26,096 nt of DNA from contig ML976800.1 in assembly GCA_010015655.1 (NCBI GenBank), positions 39,729-65,824 on the forward strand, read 5' to 3'. Origin of the DNA: Bimuria novae-zelandiae CBS 107.79 (Eukaryota > Ascomycota > Dothideomycetes > Pleosporales > Didymosphaeriaceae). Shown in pieces: positions 1 through 8,650 of this stretch. The notes under the pieces are model-generated. The model saw nothing but the letters and a program-made list of their open reading frames with translations. It did no database searches and was not told the origin of the DNA. Each line of letters begins with the position of its first letter. Within the stretch, counting starts at the first letter, position 1. The translations under genes were made by a program, and so were the position numbers.

Positions 1-1306
1 AGGTGTGGGTTGATAGCTCCGACATGTTTTGGTAAGTTAGAGGCTCCCAATCGAGCCTTAAGGGCTCAGCTGGTCCGGCTGCCTCGGGTGGAGGACGCAG
101 CAAAGCTTGACTTTAGGCTAATTACTACATAGTATTAGCCGTAATAAGTCTAATACACTTATCAAAGGCATCTCCACTGCTACTACCGCTATCGCTGGCC
201 GCCCGTTTCTTGCGCCTCTGTGCCTTCTCCTTAGCCGCCCACGCCCTCACGTTAACCAGGCATAAACGTATATTGTCTGAAGGAGCCTCGACGCTACTCT
301 CTCCGAGGGTTATCTCGCGCGCCCAGATCGCCACGATATTGCTATCGGCTGGGTAGTGGTCCTCGAAGCGATCAACTCTCCCTGGCGTCCGCGATACCCA
401 GCAGCAGAAGGAGTGGTTACGACACTTAGAGTCCTGGCACCTCCATTTATCGCGGATCTGTATCGCAACGCCGTTACCTGCAGCAACCTCGGCGGCGAGC
501 ACCTCAGGCAAATCCAGAAGTTGCTAATTTGTTGCCATCAGTCGGATCCCTGGCCGGCCTTGCAATACCCCCCCATTACGCGTTTAGGCGTTTTGCGGCG
601 TTTCTGTGAGCTGCAACTTCAAGTCAAAGTCGACGCGGATAACCTCATTTAACGTCTCCTTAAGCTGCCGGGCCTGCTCCCTTACGTAATTAAATCCAAG
701 GACCTCTCCACGCCAAAGTAACTTAATAAGTCGTAGCTCCTTTAGCTGCTTGCTCGTATATATAATAGTAGTAAGGCTCTTAATAGAGGCTCTCTGCGGC
801 GGCTGCTTATTCGCGAGGTCTCTTACAACGTCGTCTACCCACTCCCAGAGCCCTGTTAACGTCTAATCGTCTATAATAGCTTTACTATCAAAGTCTTAGT
901 GGTGGGCGAGGGAGTCCTTCCCCAAAAAGGCGCGCTAATAGGTAGTAACTAATAGCTCCTCCTCCTCATGCTCAGGCTCCTTAGCAGCCTCCCTAGCAGC
1001 CTCAGGGGTATCAGAACTCAGGCGGAGGCTCAGTAACCTGCTCGGCACACTCGGCAGCTGGCCCAGAGGCTAGTTCTCCTCATCCTCTGCGTACAACTCC
1101 GCGTCTATAATATTGTTGTCCTTAAACACCTCGTCGGCCTGCGCGTCAACAGCCAATTAGCTGTCTTATTACAACTCTTGCAAGGGCTCCCTAGCCTTGC
1201 TAGTGGCGGTAGGGCCCTTATTACGCCTACGCCGCTTATTGCCCGGAGGGTTAACCCCAGCGTCAAACACCTGCGTCGCTTTACGTCTCCTACGAGTCTC
1301 TGGCAT
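1..1306 (-). pseudogene. RIP-damaged repeat gene of unknown family, 3' end off the window
   Basis: Reading the minus strand from the ATG at 1304-1306, one frame runs 394 codons to a TAG at 125-127 and continues to base 1 without a frameshift. It is broken by about ten in-frame TAA/TAG codons and no TGA, the pattern expected when CAA, CAG and TGG are hit by C-to-T changes at CpA. The N-terminus is Arg/Lys-rich (PETRRRRK, then NKRRRRNK), followed by an acidic stretch (EPEHEEEE). A Cys/His cluster encoded around 440-380 (WRCQDSKCRNHSFCCW, then DHYP and IWAREI) looks like a small zinc-binding module. Because the frame stays open to the left edge, the stop at 125 is probably also a mutated Gln. 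I do not recognise the family. The repeat-specific damage suggests a transposon-encoded protein, but that is inference. Confidence 0.55.
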
Positions 1307-1491
1307 ATTAATTCACCCTTAGCAATCGAACAGGGGTTAAAAGTAGGTGTATATTCTCAATAAACATTTCCTGTCACCCATTTTGGGTGGTGGAGAATGA
1401 AGGCGGGGAAGCGCTTACTAAAACAGTGGGTCGAGCAGGTATTTCCAGAATCACCGATAAGCGCCGGGAGGTTGCAAGGACCTGAGATCGG
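1307..1491. other. Non-coding upstream flank of the damaged gene
   Basis: No gene is seen. A short palindromic segment around 1378-1395 (CACCCATTTTGGGTG) lies about 75 bp upstream of the 1306 start codon. It could belong to an element terminus, but the other end would be outside the window and cannot be compared. Confidence 0.3.
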
Positions 1492-1719
1492 TCAAGAGTT
1501 TAGCGTGTAAACTGTAAACACGACGACTGTCACGATCAACTGCTGCAAGCACGACATCACGATGGATCCGTCTGAAAGGACAGTCCATCCGCAGAAACTC
1601 AACCCAACTAGCAAGTAGAACCATCCCACTGGAATTGTGTTGGCGAAGAGCTGGTCGGTGGGGTATGCATGCGCCTCCAATTCAGCGACGAGCCGACCCT
1701 CCTTAGTAAGACCAGCCAT
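1492..1719 (-). CDS. Possible small membrane protein, 75 aa
   Basis: An ATG at 1717-1719 opens a 75-residue frame ending in TGA at 1492-1494. The N-terminal third is polar (GLTKEGRLVAELEAHAYP). The remainder is hydrophobic, with two stretches that could cross a membrane (VGWFYLLVGLSFCGWTVL and LIVTVVVFTVYTL). Codon use is not RIP-like, unlike the neighbouring elements. No family is recognised, and no promoter or partner gene is evident. It could be a real small gene, one exon of a longer gene, or chance. The hydrophobic pattern is the only positive evidence. Confidence 0.25.
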   Translation of the reverse strand: MAGLTKEGRLVAELEAHAYPTDQLFANTIPVGWFYLLVGLSFCGWTVLSDGSIVMSCLQQLIVTVVVFTVYTLNS

Positions 1720-2618
1720 CGACGATGCAGAAAGCAATCAGGGACCTCTCAGCGGCAGCGATTCTTATGGCGGAGAAAAGACACCCACCAAGCGGGAGGA
1801 CCTTTATTCCGCCCGCAGATACACTTGGCTGGGGTCAGCCACTGAACGCTCGTCCTGTCGAAGCCGGAACGCCGGCGCCAGACCACTTCAGTCTCGCCTT
1901 GACTTCTAACCTCTTCGATCATGGAAAGGCTTCTTGCATCATTTTCTATGCCTACTATGAATCTGGTCGGCGACCAATGTCAAGGTAGTTGCTCTGGGCC
2001 TCCACTTCATGGTCTAGTTGTCGACGGACGAAATCGGGGTGACATCTCCCTCGGTGCGCGGTATGCCAACATTGAGCATCAAAGCGAAGACTCGCGAGTC
2101 TTTGGCTCATCGAGCTGACGTCTAACGGACTGTCGACATTCTTTCTTATTAAGCCGTCGATTACTGTCCATCAGGGAAGGATGGATCTCACTGCCTCCTA
2201 GCGCATACGAGGGGAATTCGCACGGACAAGTTTCCATACAGAAGTGATATGTTGCCGCCAGAAAGCCCCTGTCACTTTCCGTCGTACGTGAAAAGAGGCA
2301 GTAGTGAGCCCGGCGTAGCTCAACAATTTCAGAACCCGGACGTGGAGATACGAGAGGTGACATCTCAGCCAATGGCTGATGCAGTGCTGCGGCAACGGAA
2401 GCTGAGTTCAAGGACTATACGAAGGAGCTCGTTTTTATTGAGTCTCCACCTTGGCGCGCATCGCTCGGCGCACCAACACCGATCCGTCCGCCACCCATTT
2501 TTGTATGAGAACACAATAACAATGGGTTTTTAGACTATGCGCGTTCGAATAAATGGATTTTGAAGCTTATAAACGTTGTATACAGACTTTTTCTGGTGTT
2601 GAGCCTTTCTGGGCGGTG
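1720..2618. other. Stretch without a supportable gene
   Basis: Frames here are short, or open only from non-ATG codons (for example the 110-codon minus frame at 2079-2411 begins with TTG), and none shows a recognisable motif. From about 2448 to 2618 lies the 3' flank of the damaged transposase. It contains GC-rich sequence (CCTTGGCGCGC...) loosely resembling the reverse complement of sequence near 4050-4080, perhaps decayed TIRs of that element. Confidence 0.4.
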
Positions 2619-3983
2619 TCAGCCGTCATGGAAGTCGTTGTTTCCGCCATGTAAGATGATGCGCCGAACAATAACAGGAACGTGATTAATCCACTTATTA
2701 ATCTGTTTAATAGGGAGATTCTCCTATTGCTGTTCCCATTGCTGCCAGCACTCATTCTCACATGTAGACTGTGGCATCTCCTTTGTTATATGGCGCCGGA
2801 TCCATGGCCATGCATGCTCCAACGCGTTGACGTCTAGGGAGTGCCCTGGCCAAGGCAACCTCTCTATTTTATGTACAGATAAATAATCCTTTGCAATCCG
2901 AGACGTATGGGCAGGTGCCCCGTTCTCTAGGAGTACGACTTTGATGCCTTGTTTCTTGAGAGACTCGAGCCATGGGACCACTTTCTTGAATGCCTCCTCA
3001 CGATAGCGATACCCATCAATGTCACCCCGTTGTCGGGGTCCACGAGTATAGTCATCCTTCTTTGTATACTGCTGCTTACGGCTGCGTAGATTTCTGTTGT
3101 TTGGCTCAATTTCTTGGAGAGCTGCGCGCGCGCGATGCTGCGCAGAAGTTGCCTGTTTCCGACGCTCTGCATTCTCATGGGCAAGCGCTGCCTCTGCAGC
3201 CACCTTTTCGTCTTCTTTTTCATGCCCATATATATGGCAAGGTCCCCTATGATTGTATGTAAATGCTCCATAAAATTGAAGCTTGCAGTACTTCTGTACG
3301 CGGTCATGTTTGACGTCGCAGTCGTACTTCTCATCCGGGAGAAACCATGCCCTCCGCATGCCGCGCTGCTCACCAATTCGAGCCGGAGTTTCGTCTGTAT
3401 ATACACATTGCCGGAAGTTGAATCCTAGGTTGTCGCCCACTTTATATTTGTCGGGGTTGTGTTCGAGCGCCCACTCATAGCGATCCTGCATTTCTTGCTC
3501 AGTCAAAGGTGGCTTCCATCCTGGCTTTCTGCGCGCGTACCCAGCTTCATACATAACGTTTTCAAACGTAGAGACACTTATAGGAGGCAGCTCTGCAAAA
3601 TCTCCGTCCTTTATTGCCTGTAGAGGTTCTTTCTCGCGGTGTGCGCGGTCCTGGGTAACAATCTCAATAATGCGCTTCTTCTGCGCATCATCGAGTAACT
3701 GCGGCCTGCCGCGCCCCGGCGCAGTCTCATATAACTCTGGATTTGTAATAGAAAGTCCTTCTTGTTCTGATCTTTCTCTTGTACGCTTTACAAGCTTTGC
3801 AATGGCGTCCTTAGTGGTAGGAGGGTCGAAAGTTTCAGCGATTTCTTTGTTTGTTGCCATACCAAACATTGACGCGCCGACCGCGAAAGCTCTCTCCACC
3901 GCGCTAAGCTCCCGTCTTGAGGTCTTTTTTGGCTGGGATTTTTGGACCTTGTATTTGTAAGGTTTGCGACGATTAATAGGCAT
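2619..3983 (-). pseudogene. Tc1/mariner-superfamily transposase (DDE), inactivated
   Basis: The ATG at 3981-3983 opens a frame of 419 codons to a TAG at 2724. It continues in the same frame for 34 more codons to a TGA at 2619-2621, so the TAG is best read as a mutated Gln and the intended length is 454 aa. The N-terminus is basic and followed by helix-turn-helix-like sequence (residues about 25-110, including ATNKEIAETF). The catalytic part has VYTDETPAR (Asp197), LLENGAPAHTS (Asn354 where the family has Asp) and LDVNALEHAWPW (Glu389, with Leu for the usual Pro before Asp). A charged insertion lies at about 255-325. The Asp-to-Asn and Pro-to-Leu changes are G-to-A and C-to-T transitions, so the enzyme should be dead by both nonsense and catalytic change. 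The fungal DDE_3 type is established family knowledge; the exact element name is not assigned. Confidence 0.8.
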
Positions 3984-4115
3984 TTTTTAAATGTATATAG
4001 GCGTGTGCGGCGTGGCTGGTTTGGGTGGGAAGTGTGGAGGTCGGAGTGTTGATGGGCGCGTTGGCGCGGGGTGCCAAGGAATAGTCAATAAAAACGGGCA
4101 CCTTCGTATCCCCCC
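3984..4115. other. Spacer between two transposons
   Basis: This is a 132-bp GC-rich spacer between the start codon of the minus-strand transposase and the left TIR of the Tc1-like element. It probably holds the promoter side and decayed terminus of the first element; no target-site duplication can be defined. Confidence 0.35.
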
Positions 4116-4168
4116 ACGCGGGTGACAAAATAAGCGAGACTCACAACGCCAAGGATGTCACGAAGTCA
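4116..4168 (+). repeat. Left terminal inverted repeat of the Tc1-like element
   Basis: Pairs with 7605-7657 on the opposite strand; 51 of 53 positions match by eye. Confidence 0.8.
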
Positions 4169-4215
4169 ACAACACCACCAAATGTACTAGTAAACCGCGA
4201 CACCACAACATCAAG

Positions 4216-5349
4216 ATGCCTATAACGCGTGCTCAACAATCCAAAATCTCTCAAAATATCTATCCTACCTACAAACACCATTCCACGCCCACGAAGGCGC
4301 GTATACTCGGCGCCTGCGACTATCTTGACGCGAAAGGCATCAAGGGCGAGAAGGCTTCTGTTTTCAAACATTTCGGCGTTAGTAAAGCTCGAGGATGGGC
4401 TATACTACGTGAGGGCCAGGATCGACGACGACTTGGCGTGGATACAAGACAGGAGGAGACTCGAGGAAGGCCTCCACTCATCAGCCCCGAGGGCCTGCGA
4501 AAGATGGAGCGAATAATTGAGGATTGCGATGTCGAAGGACGCTCTATGAGCTGGGAAACTCTAGCGTACGAATCAGGGCTTGACGTCAGCGCTCGTACAG
4601 TCAAGCGGGCCATGGGAACCCTCGATTACCACAAGCGTATAGCCTGCCGGAAAGGCTGGGTCAATAAGGCAACTGCAGCGAAGCGTGTGGAGTACGCAGA
4701 CCATATGTATAGCCGCTACCCACACTAGAAGGACTGGCACTACGTACGGTTCTCTGACGAAGTTCATGTAGGCCTTGGGCCTCAAGGTCACCTTCGTATT
4801 ATTCGGAAACCGGGCGAGCGATACTGCGTCAACTGTATACAGCACACGAAGGAACCAGATGAGCAGGACAAGAAGAAACTTCATTGCTGGGCTGCTGTTG
4901 GGTATCGGTTCAAATCTTCCCTTGTTTTCTACAATATCGACTCGAATACCAACGGTAAAATGACCCAGAAGGCCTACATCAACCAGATCCTTGATCCAAT
5001 CGTAAAACCATGGATTAAAGATCAACAAGACTTTGCATTAGAGGAAGATCGTGACTCTGGGCATGGGACTGGCATAAACAATATCGTTAAGCAGTGGAAG
5101 AAGGAGAATGGGCTGAAATCGTACTTCAACTGTGGAGCTTCTCCAGACCTCGCACCCATTGAAAACGCATGGGCTCCTATGAAGCAATACGTACGGGGTT
5201 TTGCCCACTGGGACATTGAGACTACAGAGCAGCTCACGCAGGAAGGCTGGGATAGTGTGCAGCAACAGTATATAGATCAGCAGGTGTTGAGCATGCCCCA
5301 GAGGCTACGAGACGTGAGGGATATTGACGGCGCGATGACAGGTTGGTAG
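4216..5349 (+). pseudogene. Tc1-like transposase with a single in-frame stop
   Basis: ATG at 4216; the frame spans 378 codons to TAG at 5347-5349 and is broken once, by TAG at 4726-4728 (codon 171). An N-terminal helix-turn-helix region (about 25-70, FKHFGVSKARGWAIL) and a second one (about 95-150, ending in VKRAMGTLDYHKRIAC) precede the catalytic core. The triad appears intact: Asp181 in RFSDEVHVG, Asp278/Asp280 in EEDRDSGHG, and Glu316 in SPDLAPIENAW. Only one nonsense mutation separates this copy from a full-length 377-aa protein, in contrast to the heavily damaged guest inserted 41 bp downstream. The DDE assignment is firm; current activity is unlikely because of the stop. Confidence 0.85.
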
Positions 5350-5390
5350 GGCGCAGCGTTTTGTTGCTGCTCCTCTAAAATTTTGGTATA

Positions 5391-7509
5391 ACGTGGCTCA
5401 CCACCGAGCGCACGTCCCCACCGAGCGCACGCGAACACCAATTTTTACCGAAATTTCAACACCAAATATCTCTACGACTATGGCAGGTATTGAGGCAGCT
5501 CTTGAAGCGTTGGAATCGCTGAAGGTGGGAGAAGATTTTAAATATTCAGAATATGCTAAACGGTTTGGCTGCTCCCGTTCAACCTTGTCGAAACGCTATA
5601 GAGGGCTTCAACAAGCGCGTGCAACCGCACTCGCAAATGGCTAATTACTTAATAACGCGCAAGAGAAGCAACTTGTACAGTATATAGAAGACCTTTGTAC
5701 ACGCGGACTACCTCCTTCTAGGCCTATAATACGAAATTTCGCAGCCTAGATAGCTCAGAAACCAGTTGGCCAAAACTGGACTGATCGCTTCGTCGCGCGC
5801 CATAGCATCGACCTTATCTCGCACTAGGCAACCGGCCTTGATCGCAACCGCTTTAAAGCAGACTTGGCCTTTAAGTATAGCCTCTACTTTAAGCTTCTCA
5901 AACGTAAAATCAACTAATACAACATCGACAGCCGGTATATATACAATATGGATGAGAAGGGCTTCTTAATTGGTGTGCTATTAAAGGTTAAGAGGGTGTT
6001 CTTTAAAGAGCTCTATGAGAAAGGAAAAATAAAGAATATCATTTAGGATAGTAACTAAGAGTAGATTACTACTATAGCGTGTATCTGCGCTGATAGAACC
6101 GCGCTTACGCTAGCACTGATTTATTAGGCTTAAAGTGGTAATATTTAAGACACCTAGTTGCAGGACTTTAAGCACGAGAAACACCGCGCGTTCTTTATAG
6201 TCTCACCAAGCGGATAGACGAGCAACGATATAGGGCTAACATGGCTTAAAGAAGTGTTTAATCGCGAGACAAAAGCCAAAGCTCGTACGTCATGGCGGCT
6301 TCTTATCCTGGACGGCCACGGCTCCCACGTTACAATGGATTTTATCGAGTATTGCGACAATAACAAGATTCTCCTTATAGTCTATCCACCTTATAGTACT
6401 CACACGCTTTAACTGCTTAACGTTGTTATGTTTGCGCCGCTTGCAGTCTTGTATAAATTAGAACTAGCTACCTTCTTAAACCGCGCTCAAGGGCTTATAA
6501 CTATTATAAAACGCGACTTTTACAAGTTGTTTAATGCCGCATGGAACACCTCCTTTAATAAAAAGCTTATATTAAAAGCTTTCGAGGCTACAGGCATCTC
6601 ACCGCTCAACCCTAGCGTTATTATTTTAAGGTTTACAACAACTGCGCTAGACACCTCACGGCCCTTATTAAGCGATAGTTCGACTTCAGTATTAAGTGCA
6701 AGCGATTGGAGAAAGATAGAGCGATTGCTATAGTAAGCGGTGGACAACGTTTACGACTTAAAGGCAAAGAAGCTTAGCTAAATAATCCACACTATCTTAG
6801 TTAAGAATACGCTTCTACAACATGAAGTTTCTTAACTTAAGGAGGCTCTAGCTAATAAGAAGAAGCGTAGGCAGCGTGGTAAAGCTTTAAAGCTTAAACT
6901 ACTAAAAGACTATGATAGAGGAGCTGTTTTTTGGTCGCCTTAAAAGGTGGGCTAAGCGCGGCTTCAGCAGCAGCAGAAAGACCGTCAGGAGCAGGAGGAA
7001 CAACACCAAAAAAGCGAGGCTACAAAGCTTAGAGAGCAGTAGAAGCTTGCTAAGGCTTAGCTGCTTGAAGAGCGTCGTCTTAATAGAGTTGCAGCGAAGG
7101 AGAAGCGTAAGCGCGACGCTGTTAAAAAAGTAACTACGCGTAAAGAGGAAAAGATCGCTAGGCAAATTAAAAAACAGCTCTAAAATGACCTTAAGGCTTC
7201 TAAAAAGGCTATAAGGCAAGGGTCTAAGCCTCCTAAAGCTATAGAGGCTATAGTTATTAATAAGGATCCTGCTATAGTAGAGGAATTAGTTCATGCGACT
7301 TCTTGTCGCGGGCGGCCAATACGATCGCCCAAGAAATTATTAACGTAATCTAAAATCTATAAACTGTTGTAATAGCTACTGCAATTGCTACTCTAAAAAA
7401 TCTCGTTAAAGTAGCTTTTGTACGTGGCTCAATAATCTCATTTTGGTGGTGGACCAACTCAAGTTTAGCGTTCGTTCGGTGGGGACGTGCGCTCGGTGGT
7501 GAGCCACGT
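5391..7509 (+). mobile_element. Pogo-like DNA transposon nested in the Tc1-like element
   Basis: Perfect 34-bp inverted repeats lie at 5391-5424 and 7476-7509, starting ACGTGGCTCACCACCGAGCG. They are flanked by TA on both sides (5389-5390 and 7510-7511), the TA duplication of Tc1/mariner/pogo elements. The insertion lies in the 3' untranslated part of the host element. Host sequence resumes at 7512 and reaches the host right TIR. Confidence 0.88.
5480..7348 (+). pseudogene. Pogo-type (DDE_1) transposase, heavily RIP-damaged
   Basis: From the ATG at 5480 one frame of 623 codons reaches TAA at 7346-7348 without any frameshift, but contains about twenty TAA/TAG codons and no TGA. The N-terminus has a helix-turn-helix (EYAKRFGCSRSTLSKRY, residues about 17-40). 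The catalytic core contains MDEKGFLIG (Asp158), LILDGHGSHVTMDF (Asp278) and a Pro-Pro-Tyr-Ser-Thr-His segment followed by VVMFAPL, with Asn314 where pogo-family proteins have the third Asp. The C-terminal third is a charged, Gln/Lys/Glu-rich likely coiled coil ending in a basic RGRP-type motif. Several Trp positions (for example before LQDF) are TAG, as expected from G-to-A on the sense strand. The protein is non-functional. Confidence 0.85.
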
Positions 7510-7604
7510 TACAATAGCTCTCTATGCCGAAAGGCTTCACGCAAAATTTTGTGTTGATTGATGCTTAGTTGTCAACGCTATCATACAAAATTGTAAGATG
7601 TGGG

Positions 7605-7657
7605 TGACTTCGTGGCATCCTTGGCGTTTTGAGTCTCGCTTATTTTGTCACCCGCGT
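7605..7657 (-). repeat. Right terminal inverted repeat of the Tc1-like element
   Basis: Reverse complement of 4116-4168 with two mismatches; it marks the right end of the element interrupted at 5391. Confidence 0.8.
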
Positions 7658-7805
7658 GCCCCCGCATGGCCAACATCGCCCTCCCACGGACCAAGTCATG
7701 TTAGCCAATCGGATGAAAGTCTCCGAACAGCGCCAACACCAAAAAATATGCTGAGCAGGGCAAATCTTGTATAGAAATTGCATTTCTAAGGGTCTTAAGA
7801 TGTAG
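7658..7805. other. Spacer between Tc1-like element and piggyBac C-terminus
   Basis: Non-coding. A TTAA occurs at 7795-7798, the target tetranucleotide of piggyBac elements, but it lies only 7 bp from the gene's stop codon and no matching TIR was found on the far side, so it is not called as the element end. Confidence 0.35.
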
Positions 7806-8091
7806 TTACATAATAATTGAGCTTGTCATGGTGTCTGTTGTCTTGATTGTTTGATGCCGACGTAGGTGCTCTTGCCAGCACGCAGAATTGACTTCTGGCC
7901 TACACAAAGGCAGCCTGCAGACTCTACAGCCATAACGCGTACGCGGAGGACGCTGAGAGCCATGAGATGACCGTGAATTACCTGTAACTCGTGCCAGAGG
8001 TGTCCAAGATGGGGCCTTCTTGTTTGTTGTACGCCTAGCTGCTGCGCAATTGACACAGCTTTTGCCCTCGGCGAACAAGCAGTGTAGGTGT
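7806..8091 (-). pseudogene. piggyBac transposase C-terminal Cys-rich domain, cut off by copia insertion
   Basis: This minus-strand segment encodes the cysteine-rich C-terminal zinc-binding domain of piggyBac-family transposases: SCVNCAAARR, then RYGCRVCRLPLC and ACWQEHLRRH, ending at TAA (7806-7808). It is the continuation of the gene at 13582-15301, from which it is separated by the copia element. The GGTGT at 8087-8091 is repeated at 13582-13586. After mentally removing the insertion and one GGTGT, the Cys-rich segment is one frame off the upstream exon, so a small indel or an unrecognised intron must lie near the junction. Its end lies close to the likely end of the original gene. Confidence 0.75.
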
Positions 8092-8198
8092 TGTTAAAGC
8101 AGGTGCTTCCCGGCATACGGAAGGAGCACGCTAGCCTATATAGGCGACTTCTTCGCCTATATAGTTGATAACTCTTACACTCAACTTTAGTTTCAACA
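8092..8198 (+). repeat. 5' LTR of the copia element
   Basis: Identical to 13475-13581 except for T in place of C near 8189. It contains a hairpin at 8136-8164: a 12-bp stem, CTATATAGGCGA paired with TCGCCTATATAG, around a 5-nt loop. Each stem strand carries a TATATAG-like box, so the hairpin overlaps the likely promoter TATA element. Confidence 0.93.
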
Positions 8199-8218
8199 GG
8201 TTATGAGCCCGGCGCTCC
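8199..8218 (+). promoter_or_regulatory. Primer-binding site complementary to initiator tRNA-Met anticodon arm
   Basis: Directly after the 5' LTR the sequence starts GGTTATGAGCCCGGCGC. The first 12 bases are the complement of the conserved anticodon arm of eukaryotic initiator tRNA-Met (GGGCTCATAACC with anticodon CAT). Copia-type elements are known to prime from a 5' half-tRNA cleaved in this loop rather than from the tRNA 3' end. Confidence 0.75.
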
Positions 8219-8265
8219 GCTGCCTTTATTGAGCATACCCTTTACGCTCTACCTATCTAGCCCGC

Positions 8266-8552
8266 TATACAGCTGCAACGCCTGCCGCCCAGCTGACCCG
8301 CTGCGTTACCGGCTGCCCACTGCGCTGTTTACGGTTTGCTACACATCTGCTGCGACGCCTGCCGCCCAGTTACCCGCTGCGTCACCGGCTTGCCCACCGC
8401 ATCGCAGATACCTACTACACAGCTGCATCAGCCGCACGACCGCCGCTACGCCCACCGCCACTGGCGGGCCGGTCCACTGCCGCTACACTGCACCGCTGCT
8501 GCCATTGCCCAGCCGCCCAGCTACCCGCTGCGTCACCGACTGGCAAAAGCCT
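8266..8552 (+). repeat. Imperfect tandem repeats in the copia leader
   Basis: A unit of about 75 bp containing GCCGCCCAGCTGACCCGCTG and a following CACCGGCTGCCCAC-like part occurs near 8266-8340, again near 8341-8415, and partly near 8498-8552. The repeats lie between the primer-binding site and the gag start at 8651. They are non-coding in the gag frame and may serve as packaging or translational leader sequence; that role is a guess. Confidence 0.6.
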
Positions 8553-8650
8553 AAGCAACCACCTGCTGCTTTCACTACCCTCAGCGTTTCCAACTACATA
8601 CAGATTTCCTCTCACCTTGGTCTTCATCAAGGACCTTACTACTACCGACC

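Larger units (their letters stand above)
4116..7657 (+). mobile_element. Tc1-like DNA transposon, split by a nested pogo-like element
   Basis: Imperfect 53-bp terminal inverted repeats lie at 4116-4168 and 7605-7657 (starting ACGCGGGTGACAAAATAAGC on the left) and differ at two positions. Between them lie a plus-strand transposase gene (4216-5349) and a second complete transposon (5391-7509). Without the guest and one TA the element is about 1.42 kb, normal for the superfamily. No TA is visible directly outside either TIR, so the outermost bases or the target duplication may have been altered. Confidence 0.8.

Noticed and set aside
2079..2411. 110-codon minus-strand frame
   Set aside because: Begins with TTG, no motif, and other frames of similar length overlap it.
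2448..4080. TIRs of the 2619-3983 element
   Set aside because: CCTTGGC-type similarity at the two ends is weak and gapped, with no flanking TA pair that can be trusted.
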